Position numbers and translations under genes: made by a program. Shown here in pieces: positions 16,344 to 24,923 of a DNA stretch of 43,691 nt. The stretch is taken from NCBI GenBank assembly GCA_030065935.1, contig JASJCP010000054.1, positions 1 through 43,691 of the forward strand, in the 5' to 3' direction. Each line of letters opens with the position of its first letter. The first letter of the stretch is position 1. Under the pieces are notes generated by a model, which searched no databases, had not been told where the DNA came from, and saw nothing but the letters and a program-made list of their open reading frames with translations. The stretch is from Xenococcaceae cyanobacterium MO_167.B27 (GTDB taxonomy: Bacteria > Cyanobacteriota > Cyanobacteriia > Cyanobacteriales > Xenococcaceae).

Positions 16344-19199
16344 ATGTTTAATAGATGCGATCGCATTTTTCCAAAACTCACCAATAACTTTAAATTGTGC
16401 AAATTATGGTCTTTTCCTTTGGCACTAATTTTAATTGCTGAGATAAAAGCGATCGCTGATGCCCAAATTATTCCTGATAATACCCTACCTCAAAATTCGA
16501 TTGTTGCGCCCAACGGTGACATTATTACAATTACAGGAGGAACAATCGAAGGAAATAACCTATTCCACAGTTTTGAGCAGTTTTCAATCTTTAATGGGCA
16601 AACTGCATTTTTTGATAATAGCTCAACAATTGCCAATATTATCAGTCGTGTTACTGGTAAATCTATTTCCGACATTGATGGTTTAATTAAAGCTAACGGT
16701 ACAGCAAATCTATTTTTACTCAATCCCAATGGTATTATTTTCGGTTCTAACGCTGCTTTAGATATAGGTGGCTCTTTTGTTAGTAGTACCGCTAATAGTA
16801 TCAAGTTTGCAGATGGTAGTGAATTTAGTGCCATTAATGCTCAAGAGCCACCTTTATTAACTATTAGTATTCCTATCGGCTTACAATATGGCTCAAATGC
16901 AGAAAGTATTATTGTCGAGGGTGGGGGAAATAATCTTATTATCAATCAAGATTTTTCTCTAGATCGGAGTAATCGCCCCGATGGATTAAAAGTAGCAGAT
17001 GGTCAGACTTTGGCTTTAGTTGGTAAAGATATCAAGATATCAGGGGGAAATATTACCGCAGCCGAAGGAAACATCGAATTATGGGCAGTTAATAATGGTT
17101 TAGTTTCAGTTGTAAACAGTAATGGACAGCTACAAATTGAATCAAGACAAGAACAGCTTACCTATGGCAATATTGAACTTTCTCAAGCTGCTTCTGTTGA
17201 TGCTAGTGGAAACAGTGGTGGTGGGATTCAAGTACAAGGAAAAAATATCACAGTTCAAGATGGTTCAGTAATTTTAACCGATACTCTGGGTAATGGTTCA
17301 GGGGGTAATTTAAACGTTATAGGTACAGAATCAGTTAAAGTTCAGGGAATTTCGGCTCTTAGTCCTGTTTTTAGTGGTATTTTAGCTGATGTTGCCCCAG
17401 AAGCTACGGGAAATGGGGGGAATATTGTTATTAAGACGGATAGCTTACAAATAACTGATGGTGGTCAAATTTCTAGTGGTACTTTTGGGGTTGGTAATGC
17501 AGGAACTTTAAAAGTTACAAGCCAAAACATTAAAATCAGTGGTGGCTCTGTTTTTGGTCCTAGTGGTTTATTTACTCCCGTCGCTTTGGGTGCAAGGGGT
17601 AATGGTGGTAATTTAACCATTGAAACCAGTAGTTTAGAAATTACTGATGCAGGACAGATATCCAGTGGAACATTTGGCTTTGGTGATGGGGGAGATTTAA
17701 CAATAAAAGCTGATGATATTTATATCAGTGGTGGTAATGAATTCGCTGCGAGTAGCATTGATACTACAGTCTTTAAGATACCTGGTATCCCAGAAGACAT
17801 TGCTTCTTTTTTGGGTGCTGGTGTGGGTAATGGGGGTAACTTAATTATTGAAACAGGTAGTTTGCGTGTTTCAGACGGAGCGCAGATTGCTGTTAGTACT
17901 TCTGGTACAGGACAAGCAGGAAATTTAAACATTAATGCTGAAAATGTTGAATTATTAGGCTTAAATGAATTAGGTCGTAGTGGTTTATTTGCTAGTGCGA
18001 TTGTTGATAGTGGTAATGGTGGAGATATTAATTTAACAAGCGATCGCCTTTCTATAACCAATGGAGCTACTATTAATGTGGGCAACTTTTCTAGCAGTAA
18101 TCCCAATATTCCCCCAGGGACAGGAACAGCAGGGGATATAACCATTAAGTCTAACTCAATTCAACTCGATAGTAGTAATCTAAATCTGTCTAGTAGTATT
18201 AATGCTGCTACTAATGCTGGAGGTGGTGGTAACATTATTCTCAATGCACCAGAATCAGTAAATATTCTTAATGGCAGTCAAATTACAGCAGAAACTTTAG
18301 GTAGTGGCAACGGTGGCACAATTCAAATAGAAACTAACAATTTTAATTTGAGCGATCGCTCTACCATCAGCACTAGTACAGAAAGTTTAGGAGATGCTGG
18401 CACTATCTCAATTAACAGTAACTCTTCTTACATTAATTCTCAAGGAAAAATCACTACTAGCAGTACAAGAGCAGGTCAAGCTGGTGGTATTAAATTAAAC
18501 AGCGATCGTATTATAACTAACGAGGGTTTAATTATTGCTACTTCCGAACAAACTGGTGGCGGAGATATTGAGATAACAACAGATGTTCTCCAACTGCAAA
18601 ACAATAGTTTAATTAGCACCAGCGTTTTAGATAGTAGTGCTGGTGGCGGGAATATTGCGATCTCATCTGATGTGGTTTTAGCTTCTGGTAATAGTAATAT
18701 TAGAGCCAATGCAGTCTTTGGTGATGGAGGAAACATTGACATTACTACAGAAGTAATTGTCACCTCTGTTGACAGTGATATAGATGCTAGCTCTCAATTT
18801 GGTCTTGATGGGATAATCGAAATCACCAGCCCAGAAACAGATAAACAATTTGGAATTACTCAATTACCTACAAGAATTATTAATCCGACCCAATTGATAT
18901 TAGCTACATGCCCAGTACAAAATAACAATATCATGGTACTTACAGGAAAAGGCGGATTACCATCCAATCCTTATACCTATCTCCAGGGTCAAACAGTGTG
19001 GCAAGATTTGAGAACGATTAGTACTTCTGAGGTGCAAAATACCCCTTCAGCAAATACTAACCCAGTAAAATCCACTGTAATTATCGAAGCCAATCAATGG
19101 CAAATTAATGAAAATAACCAAGTAGAGTTAGTGGCTGTTAATACTCACCAAAAACAAGGATATTTTGCCATCCCTTCTTTAGATTGCTATCCCGAATAA
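16344..19199 (+). CDS. Two-partner-secretion exoprotein (filamentous haemagglutinin N-terminal domain)
   Basis: This 951-residue TpsA-like protein is predicted to cross the outer membrane through a TpsB pore. A hydrophobic signal (WSFPLALILIAEIKAIADA) precedes the TPS domain, marked by ITGGTIEGNNLFHSFEQFSI and NLFLLNPNGIIFGSNAALDIGGSF with NPNGI near 127-131. The long middle consists of short Gly/Asn/Ser-rich beta-strand repeats (GNGGNLxIET, DGGQISSGTFG), indicating a right-handed beta helix. The C-terminus (TCPVQNNNIMVLTGKGGLP) matches the ending common in cyanobacterial members. No TpsB gene is in the window. It probably acts as a surface or released adhesin, and may share a transcript with the metalloprotease. 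Confidence 0.88.
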   Translation: MFNRCDRIFPKLTNNFKLCKLWSFPLALILIAEIKAIADAQIIPDNTLPQNSIVAPNGDIITITGGTIEGNNLFHSFEQFSIFNGQTAFFDNSSTIANIISRVTGKSISDIDGLIKANGTANLFLLNPNGIIFGSNAALDIGGSFVSSTANSIKFADGSEFSAINAQEPPLLTISIPIGLQYGSNAESIIVEGGGNNLIINQDFSLDRSNRPDGLKVADGQTLALVGKDIKISGGNITAAEGNIELWAVNNGLVSVVNSNGQLQIESRQEQLTYGNIELSQAASVDASGNSGGGIQVQGKNITVQDGSVILTDTLGNGSGGNLNVIGTESVKVQGISALSPVFSGILADVAPEATGNGGNIVIKTDSLQITDGGQISSGTFGVGNAGTLKVTSQNIKISGGSVFGPSGLFTPVALGARGNGGNLTIETSSLEITDAGQISSGTFGFGDGGDLTIKADDIYISGGNEFAASSIDTTVFKIPGIPEDIASFLGAGVGNGGNLIIETGSLRVSDGAQIAVSTSGTGQAGNLNINAENVELLGLNELGRSGLFASAIVDSGNGGDINLTSDRLSITNGATINVGNFSSSNPNIPPGTGTAGDITIKSNSIQLDSSNLNLSSSINAATNAGGGGNIILNAPESVNILNGSQITAETLGSGNGGTIQIETNNFNLSDRSTISTSTESLGDAGTISINSNSSYINSQGKITTSSTRAGQAGGIKLNSDRIITNEGLIIATSEQTGGGDIEITTDVLQLQNNSLISTSVLDSSAGGGNIAISSDVVLASGNSNIRANAVFGDGGNIDITTEVIVTSVDSDIDASSQFGLDGIIEITSPETDKQFGITQLPTRIINPTQLILATCPVQNNNIMVLTGKGGLPSNPYTYLQGQTVWQDLRTISTSEVQNTPSANTNPVKSTVIIEANQWQINENNQVELVAVNTHQKQGYFAIPSLDCYPE

Positions 19200-19251
19200 A
19201 TCGAGCCAATAGAGGATAAGTATCTGTAAAATTAATGGTTATTTCACCCAC

Positions 19252-20589
19252 TCACAAAGCTCCAGCAGCAGTCTTATCTAATACTCCACCACTGAGATGA
19301 GTGGTGATATTAATTGCTTGCAGTACAGGTTTACCTGTTTCTCCTTGAGGATAGTCAATAACTGTGACTGCGCCGTTACCTTGTTTGATGTTCCAGAAGT
19401 TATCAGCTTTTAAACCTAGTAAGTAGCAGATAATCACTTTGTTAATGGCATCATGAGCCACTACAATACCAGTATAGGGAGATTCAGAATTACTATAGGT
19501 TGTAACAATCTTATTCCAAGCTGCCACTGCTCTATCCCAAACTTGCTGTAAGTTCTCTCCTTCTGGCATTTGTACAGTTTCAGGTGCATCTTTCCACTGT
19601 TGTAATAACCCAGGAAAATCCGCTTCAATTTCTGACTCTAACTTTCCTTCCCATAAACCATGACAGATTTCGATTAATTCAGAAGTAGTTTCTAAACTCA
19701 CTCCTGAGTGATGTTCTAAAATAATCTCTGCCGTTTCTTTGGGGCGAGACATGGAACTAGATACGGCAAAATCAATAGGTACATCTTTTAAAAATTCCCC
19801 TGCTTTTCTGCCCTGTGCCTTACCATTTTCATTAAGAGGAATATCTCTAATACCCTGGAAACGAGATTCCTTATTCCATTGAGTTTCACCGTGACGCACC
19901 AGTAGCAGACGGGGTCCTTGATGGGGGTTACGAGTAGAAGGAAGGGGAACACCTAAGTGAGAAGTTTGATTGAGAGATTCGATCTGTACTCCATCACCAA
20001 AATTACCAGTAAAGTTAAGAATATTGATGCAACAGTTAGATTGTTGAATAGAATGATATCTTTCTGCTTCAATACCCACCGCAGTCATAATTAAACAGCG
20101 ATTAATCCCGTTATGCGCCGTAATTAACAGGGTTTTTCCTTGATACTGAGGTATGATTTCTTGCCAAAATTCTTTTGCTTGTTGATATAGAGATAAAACA
20201 GGATAGTGTTCTGTACCATCTCCCAAGACCATCTTAAATTGATGAGGCTGTTGCTTCCACATCCGATAGTCATCAGCATATTTTTCTGCGACATCTTGTT
20301 TGGTTTGTTTTTCCCACAAAGGTAAATCCACTTCGATGAGTTTTTCTGTGGAGTTTAACTCAGGAGGATTTTCCAGGTAGGAATGGATAATTTCTGCTGT
20401 TTGTTTGGCTCTTTTCAGGGGACTGCAATAAAAGCCATCAATTTTAATACCCTTTAAAGCTGCACCAACTTTTTGTGCATCCGCGATTCCTGGTTCGGTT
20501 AAGATTGACTCATCGCAACGACCTTGAATCATCTTCTTTGCATTATAAGTGCTTTGTCCGTGACGAACGATAATAACGCGAGTAGCCAA
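19252..20589 (-). CDS. Two-domain histidine phosphatase (phosphoglycerate mutase-like)
   Basis: Two histidine phosphatase domains are fused in 445 residues. The first has VRHGQSTYNAKKMIQGRCDE (catalytic His near residue 10). The second has LVRHGETQWNKESRFQGIRD near residue 228. Each has a late His motif (ITAHNGINR and VVAHDAINK) and the domain-1 segment YCSPLKRAKQTAEII. The family catalyses phosphoryl transfer or hydrolysis. Cyanobacterial double-domain members are annotated as phosphoglycerate mutase or phosphatase, and their substrate is not settled by sequence. The start is TTG 20589 preceded by GAGAGG. It converges with the exoprotein gene. Confidence 0.85.
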   Translation of the reverse strand: MATRVIIVRHGQSTYNAKKMIQGRCDESILTEPGIADAQKVGAALKGIKIDGFYCSPLKRAKQTAEIIHSYLENPPELNSTEKLIEVDLPLWEKQTKQDVAEKYADDYRMWKQQPHQFKMVLGDGTEHYPVLSLYQQAKEFWQEIIPQYQGKTLLITAHNGINRCLIMTAVGIEAERYHSIQQSNCCINILNFTGNFGDGVQIESLNQTSHLGVPLPSTRNPHQGPRLLLVRHGETQWNKESRFQGIRDIPLNENGKAQGRKAGEFLKDVPIDFAVSSSMSRPKETAEIILEHHSGVSLETTSELIEICHGLWEGKLESEIEADFPGLLQQWKDAPETVQMPEGENLQQVWDRAVAAWNKIVTTYSNSESPYTGIVVAHDAINKVIICYLLGLKADNFWNIKQGNGAVTVIDYPQGETGKPVLQAINITTHLSGGVLDKTAAGAL

Positions 20590-20657
20590 CCTATTAATCC
20601 TCTCAGTTCTAATATCCTCAGCTATTTTACCCTGTGTCAGCGATTAGGAACACTATT

Positions 20658-20848
20658 AAGTTGGGTTGTCACAGAATAAGATAGTCTCGCGCAAAGTCGC
20701 AAAGACGCAAAGAGAAACGGGAAGAAAAGGGTTATTTTTTTGAATGCAATGGTGAGGCTTGAGATCACATACCTATTCTCTACTAATACTAAGTTGGGTT
20801 GTCACAGAATAAGATAGTCTCGCGCAAAGTCGCAAAGACGCAAAGAGA
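20658..20848. repeat. 58-nt direct repeat, two copies
   Basis: Positions 20658-20715 and 20791-20848 are the same 58-nt sequence, beginning AAGTTGGGTTGTCACAGAAT and ending GCAAAGACGCAAAGAGA. The 75 nt between them contain no gene. The ends match, in inverted orientation, the repeat at 21218-21252. Together they frame the broken GxxExxY gene. Confidence 0.95.
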
Positions 20849-20902
20849 TTACACTGAGGGGTTAATGGTTGGGTTTTAAGAGTTAAGGAAGAGAGAGGGA
20901 GG

Positions 20903-21205
20903 AGTGTGTATGAGGTGATGATGGCTTATGAGTTAGTTATGGAAGCGAGGGTTACGGTTTGAGAGACAAAAGCCAATTCCTGTGGTTTATGAAGGTATGG
21001 ATTGGGGGGAGGGTTTTTTCGGGCAGATTTTATTGTGGAACATTTGGTTATTATTGAGTTGAAGTCTGTAGAAGTTATTGTTCCTGTTCATAAAAAACAA
21101 TTGCTTACTTATCTGCGTCTTACTAATAAACATCTGGGTTTACTGATTAATTTCAACACCGACTTAATTAAAAATGGCATTACTGGCATCCTAAATAATC
21201 TTTAA
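20903..21205 (+). pseudogene. Broken GxxExxY family gene
   Basis: The decayed frame encodes parts of a GxxExxY protein, a family related to the PD-(D/E)XK nuclease fold. The order is VYEVMMAYELVMEARV, then ERQKPIPVVYEGM, then GGFFRADFIVEHLVIIELKS, then VPVHKKQLLTYLRLTNKHLGLLINFN. The three pieces lie in different frames with a stop after VTV (near 20960) and another shift near 21005 in a G-run. The N-terminal GxxExxY signature itself is missing. Only the C-terminal 67 codons from 21002 remain open. It is non-functional as written. Confidence 0.8.
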
Positions 21206-21217
21206 ATCCCTTGGCGT

Positions 21218-21252
21218 TTCTTTCTTTGCGTCTTTGCGTCTTTGCGCGAAAC
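21218..21252. repeat. Inverted copy of the GCAAAGACGCAAAG repeat
   Basis: TTTCTTTGCGTCTTTGCGTC followed by TTTGCGCGAAAC is the reverse complement, with few differences, of the ends of the 58-nt repeats at 20683-20715 and 20816-20848. It lies 13 nt past the GxxExxY relic stop, so the relic is framed by inverted repeats. Confidence 0.9.
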
Positions 21253-21378
21253 TTACTACAAACACTTAAAAGCTGGTTTTCTGAAGCTTAAAACAGCGAT
21301 TTACAATCATGCGATCGCACTTAACCCGACAAATTCCCGATATAATCATTTAATAATAAAATTATTTGCTATCAATCA

Positions 21379-21583
21379 TGAAGTTAAAAGTTGTTATTCA
21401 TCAAGCAGAAGAAGGGGGATATTGGGCGGAAGTACCTGCAATTCCTGGTTGTGCAAAACTCAAGGTGATACTTTTGAAGAGTTTTTACAAAATATTTATG
21501 AAGCAGTAGAAGGATGTTTATCTATTGATGATGCAGATATTCAACTAGATACTAATGCTCAAATTCTAGAAATTGCTGTATGA
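21379..21583 (+). pseudogene. hicB: Frameshifted hicB-like antitoxin gene
   Basis: ATG 21379 encodes [20 protein letters not shown] followed by AIPGCAK, the start of a HicB partial RNase-H-fold antitoxin. A single-base shift near 21456-21466 (in GCAAAACTCAAGG) moves the rest, [20 protein letters not shown], into another frame, where it continues to LEIAV and stops at 21583. Read across the shift it is otherwise a complete HicB of about 68 residues. As written the product would end early with a wrong tail. Confidence 0.85.
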
Positions 21584-21687
21584 AATCTATTAGCGGAAAG
21601 AAGTTGGCAAAGTTACTTGAGAGCAAAGGTTGGGTATTGCTTAGGGTGATTGAGATGCTCTTACGCTGTGCCTATTGCCTATCTTAA
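21580..21687 (+). pseudogene. hicA: Truncated hicA-like toxin gene
   Basis: ATG 21580 overlaps the hicB stop by 4 nt (ATGA), the usual hicBA coupling in cyanobacteria. The product begins MKSISGKKLAKLLESKGWVL, the start of HicA mRNA interferase. It then diverges after LRV and stops at 21687, losing the GSHH-type region with the catalytic His. The toxin is therefore inactive. Confidence 0.8.
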
Positions 21688-21713
21688 ATATCTAATTAAT
21701 TTTGCATAACTAC

Positions 21714-23222
21714 TTAAGATTTCCCTTGTTGTAATAATTTGTGGTGAATTAATCTGACAATAGGCAAAATTATGCTTGTAATTATAGTAAGCAACCAAAG
21801 AACTTGAGATATTTGGCTTTGAAATAAGATTCCTATTTCCCCACCACTAATAGCAAGAGCGCGACGCAAATTTTCTTCTAGTAATTCACCCAATACAAAA
21901 CCGAGAATTAAAGGAATTAAAGAGTATTCTAACTTACGTAAAATATAGCCCAATAAGCCGATCGCCAGCATCGATAAAATAGATAAAATACTACCGTGGA
22001 CTGATAATACTCCCACCATAGCCATTACTGTTATTCCTGGGACTAACAACCAGTTAGGTATCAGTAGAATTGCTGCAAAAATATTCACTAAGGGTAGGTT
22101 GAGAACTAGTAACATCAAGTTCCCGATATACATTGAAGCAATTAGCCCTCCAGCAACTTCTGGTTTGTCAGCAAATAACATTGGACCTGGTTGAATGTTA
22201 TAAAGTAATAATGCTCCTAATAAAATAGTGGTAGTGCCAGACCCAGGAATTCCCAAAGTTAACATCGGCACGAAAGCACCGCCAGCAGCAGCATTATTGG
22301 CAGATTCAGGAGCAGCTAAACCCCGAATATCTCCTTTGCCAAAAGTACCTTCTTGATCGTTAATGCGTTTTTCTACAGAATAGGCTACAGCACTGGCGAT
22401 ACTAGCTCCAGTACCAGGCAAAACCCCAATAATAAAACCGATTATAGAGGAGCGCAATATAGTCCATTTGCACTTTAATATATCTCCTAATTCCAGAGCG
22501 GATTGATTGAGGGATACTGGTATATATTTACTAACATTAGCCCTTTCTAACATTATTAAGATTTCGCTGATGGCAAATAAACCGATGACAACAATTAAAA
22601 AGTCGATACCGTCATAAAGTTCTGGTTGTCGGTAAGTGTAGCGCAAGACCCCAGTACTAGAATCTACTCCCACAGTACTGATCATCATGCCTAAGATAGC
22701 AGCGATCGCAGTTTTGACGGGATTTTTACCGACTATAACCGCAAGGGTAGCAAAAGCAAAAACTATTAAACTAAAGTATTCTGCGGGTCCGAATTTAATA
22801 GCAACTTGGGCTAAAAGGGGTGCAAATAAAGTTAATCCGATCACTGCGATAGTACCACCAATAAAGGAACTAATGGCAGAAAGAGCTAACGCTTGACTAG
22901 CCATCCCTTTTTGCGCCAAAGGATAGCCGTCGAGAGTGGTCATTACTGCACTAGAGTCCCCAGGAATGTTGAGCAGTATGCTAGAAATACGCCCCCCATA
23001 TTCTGCCCCGTAATAAATGCCTGCTAGCATAATTAAGGCTGTTTCTGGGGGTAAATTCAAAGCATAGGAGATGGGTAAAAGTACTGCTACCCCGTTAATT
23101 GGACCGATACCTGGTAAAGCCCCCGCTAAAGTACCTATAAATGCCCCAACTAAAGCTACACCAAGGTTAATTGGTTGCAGCGCGACGGTGAAGCCTTGCA
23201 AGAGAAAATCAAAAATATCCAT
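21714..23222 (-). CDS. tctA: Tripartite tricarboxylate transporter, large membrane subunit TctA
   Basis: TctA is the large, roughly 12-span permease of the TTT family, which takes up carboxylates with a periplasmic binding protein. The 502-residue protein has LAGALPGIGPINGVAVLLPI, the glycine-rich PEAALIMLAGIYYGAEYGGR-type segment, RSSIIGFIIGVLPGTGASIA and PESANNAAAGGAFVPMLTLG, all diagnostic. ATG 23222 is clear. It is the last gene of tctC-tctB-tctA, separated from tctB by a 200-nt repeat-filled gap. The substrate cannot be told from sequence. Confidence 0.93.
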   Translation of the reverse strand: MDIFDFLLQGFTVALQPINLGVALVGAFIGTLAGALPGIGPINGVAVLLPISYALNLPPETALIMLAGIYYGAEYGGRISSILLNIPGDSSAVMTTLDGYPLAQKGMASQALALSAISSFIGGTIAVIGLTLFAPLLAQVAIKFGPAEYFSLIVFAFATLAVIVGKNPVKTAIAAILGMMISTVGVDSSTGVLRYTYRQPELYDGIDFLIVVIGLFAISEILIMLERANVSKYIPVSLNQSALELGDILKCKWTILRSSIIGFIIGVLPGTGASIASAVAYSVEKRINDQEGTFGKGDIRGLAAPESANNAAAGGAFVPMLTLGIPGSGTTTILLGALLLYNIQPGPMLFADKPEVAGGLIASMYIGNLMLLVLNLPLVNIFAAILLIPNWLLVPGITVMAMVGVLSVHGSILSILSMLAIGLLGYILRKLEYSLIPLILGFVLGELLEENLRRALAISGGEIGILFQSQISQVLWLLTIITSIILPIVRLIHHKLLQQGKS

Positions 23223-23272
23223 TAAGTACCAAGGGCAAAATTATTTGTACAACGAGCCCATTCTCTATCAAA

Positions 23273-23395
23273 AGGATGAGGGATGAAGGATGAGGAAGTT
23301 ATCAGTTATCAGTTATCAGTTATCATCAACCACCCCCAATTCCCTAATTCCCCAATTCCCTAATTTCCCAATTCCCTAATTCCCCATTCCCCAGT
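23273..23395. repeat. Short tandem repeat cluster between tctB and tctA
   Basis: Three kinds of unit lie side by side: GGATGAG/GGATGAA (23273-23295), TTATCAG repeated from 23299, and AATTCCCT/AATTCCCC units from 23339 to 23390. The cluster fills most of the 200-nt gap between two genes that are normally adjacent. Similar units recur at 34740-34840 and in the coding region of the olefin synthase. Confidence 0.85.
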
Positions 23396-23422
23396 CTCCC
23401 TATCTCAAATATCTAATTAAAA

Positions 23423-23851
23423 TCACCAGGAAGGTGAGGGAAGGGGTATTTGCAAGAGAAAATCAAACAAACCATAGAATATTAGCCCCGAGAAAATACC
23501 ACCCACTAAGCTTTGCGCCCAGTTAGCCCCAAATAAAAGTGCTAAAAGAGTTACAGCAGCAATTGTCGATAGGATGAAGCCCAACCAAAATAAGGTGATG
23601 GAATAGCCTACTAAAGTTGCTACAACTAAAACTGACTTTAATAAAAGCCTATTTTTGGGCCAGTGTATTGGTCGCTGTGTGGGAGAATATAGAACCAACA
23701 AGGAAAAAACTGCTAAAAGTATTGATAGCAAAAGGGGAAAAGCTTTAGGTCCCAAAGGCTCATAGGCAAATGGGACTTGAAGATTATGTGCCTCGAAACC
23801 GTAGTATAGAGCAAAGAGTAATATTATTCCTGCAAAAATGCGATCGCTCAT
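23423..23851 (-). CDS. tctB: Tripartite tricarboxylate transporter, small membrane subunit TctB
   Basis: This 142-residue protein has four hydrophobic segments and the TctB family start pattern (DRIFAGIILLFALYYGFEAHN, then LGPKAFPLLLSILLAVFSL). It pairs with TctA in the membrane. ATG 23851 overlaps the tctC stop by 4 nt, which indicates translational coupling. Low sequence conservation is normal for TctB, and the gene order supports the call. Confidence 0.88.
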   Translation of the reverse strand: MSDRIFAGIILLFALYYGFEAHNLQVPFAYEPLGPKAFPLLLSILLAVFSLLVLYSPTQRPIHWPKNRLLLKSVLVVATLVGYSITLFWLGFILSTIAAVTLLALLFGANWAQSLVGGIFSGLIFYGLFDFLLQIPLPSPSW

Positions 23852-24858
23852 GAACTTAGCCTGATTTGTTCAACTAACTCTCGAAATTCTTTAACTTGTT
23901 CTTTAACTATAGTTTCGTATTCAGAGCCGATTTTGGTGTAGGGAAACAAACCGCGCTCCGCTAATTCTTGCTTGAATTCGGGGCTTTCTGCTAGCTTAGT
24001 CATAGTGTCTGTCCACCATTGATATTCTGCTTCAGATATATTTGGGGGTACGTAATAACCTCGCCACACTGCCCAGGTAACATCGTAACCCTGTTCTTTA
24101 GCGGTAGGATATTCACTAAATTCACCAGTTAAGCGTTCATCTGCTAGTACTGCTAGAATTCTGTAGTTGCCACTTTGCATTTGTCCTTTCATCTCAGAGA
24201 TATCGCAAGGACATACTGCTGTTTGACCTCCTAAAACTGATATTAGTGCCTCACCACCACCTTCATAAGCGACAAATCGCATCTGTCTCGGATCTACTCC
24301 AGCAGCTTGGGCTAATAAGGCTGCTTTCATCCAGTCTTGAGAGCCAATTGATCCAGAAGCACCAAATACCACACTATCGGGGTCGTTTTTTAATGCTTGC
24401 ATTAAATCATCTAAATTTTGCCAGGGGGAGTCCGCTTTAACTACTACTACACCATAGTCAGCACCGAGAGCAGCTAGCCAACGCACGGCATTTTCGTCGT
24501 ATTCGCCAAATTTACCTTGAGCAAGATTGAGGGCTGAACCAGTACTCGCTGCTACAATTACATTGTTATCTTCTGGACGAGTGCCTACTATATTGTTATA
24601 GGCTACTGCTCCAATGCCTCCAGGTAGATAGGTTACTTGCATTGGCTGTTCGATTAGGTTTGATTTTTCTAGAGAATTAGCTACGAGTCGGCAAGTTAAA
24701 TCAAATCCCCCACCTGGTTTTGCTGGAGCTATACACTCTAAATTGTTTCTTGGAGTTTCTGAGGTAGTATTTGATTCTGTGGTATTACTGCATCCTGGTA
24801 AGGAGAGTCCCAATAGAGTTATAGTGAAAACCCAAGTTTTCCATCTATTTTTCAACAT
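23848..24858 (-). CDS. tctC: Tripartite tricarboxylate transporter substrate-binding protein TctC
   Basis: TctC is the periplasmic binding protein (Bug family) that delivers carboxylates to TctAB. The 336-residue precursor has a lipoprotein signal with lipobox LPGC, so Cys about 23 is likely lipidated. Family segments are CIAPAKPGGGFDLTCRLVAN, VTYLPGGIGAVAYN, VFGASGSIGSQDWMKAALLA and RFVAYEGGGEALISVLGGQ. It is the first gene of the tct operon and lies 65 nt after the olefin synthase stop on the same strand. Confidence 0.92.
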   Translation of the reverse strand: MLKNRWKTWVFTITLLGLSLPGCSNTTESNTTSETPRNNLECIAPAKPGGGFDLTCRLVANSLEKSNLIEQPMQVTYLPGGIGAVAYNNIVGTRPEDNNVIVAASTGSALNLAQGKFGEYDENAVRWLAALGADYGVVVVKADSPWQNLDDLMQALKNDPDSVVFGASGSIGSQDWMKAALLAQAAGVDPRQMRFVAYEGGGEALISVLGGQTAVCPCDISEMKGQMQSGNYRILAVLADERLTGEFSEYPTAKEQGYDVTWAVWRGYYVPPNISEAEYQWWTDTMTKLAESPEFKQELAERGLFPYTKIGSEYETIVKEQVKEFRELVEQIRLSS

Positions 24859-24923
24859 ATTTTTGGTAATTGATAAAATAACATGAGGGCTATTATATAA
24901 CAGTTTTATTAAGCTGTTGATAC

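Noticed and set aside
21002-21205. Intact 67-residue protein
   Set aside because: It is only the C-terminal part of a GxxExxY protein, and the missing N-terminal parts are visible upstream in other frames.
21242-21583. 113-residue protein starting at 21242
   Set aside because: The N-terminal 45 residues run through a repeat, and the C-terminus is the shifted half of hicB.
23273-23395. CRISPR array
   Set aside because: Units are 7-16 nt and contiguous without unique spacers, so these are short tandem repeats.
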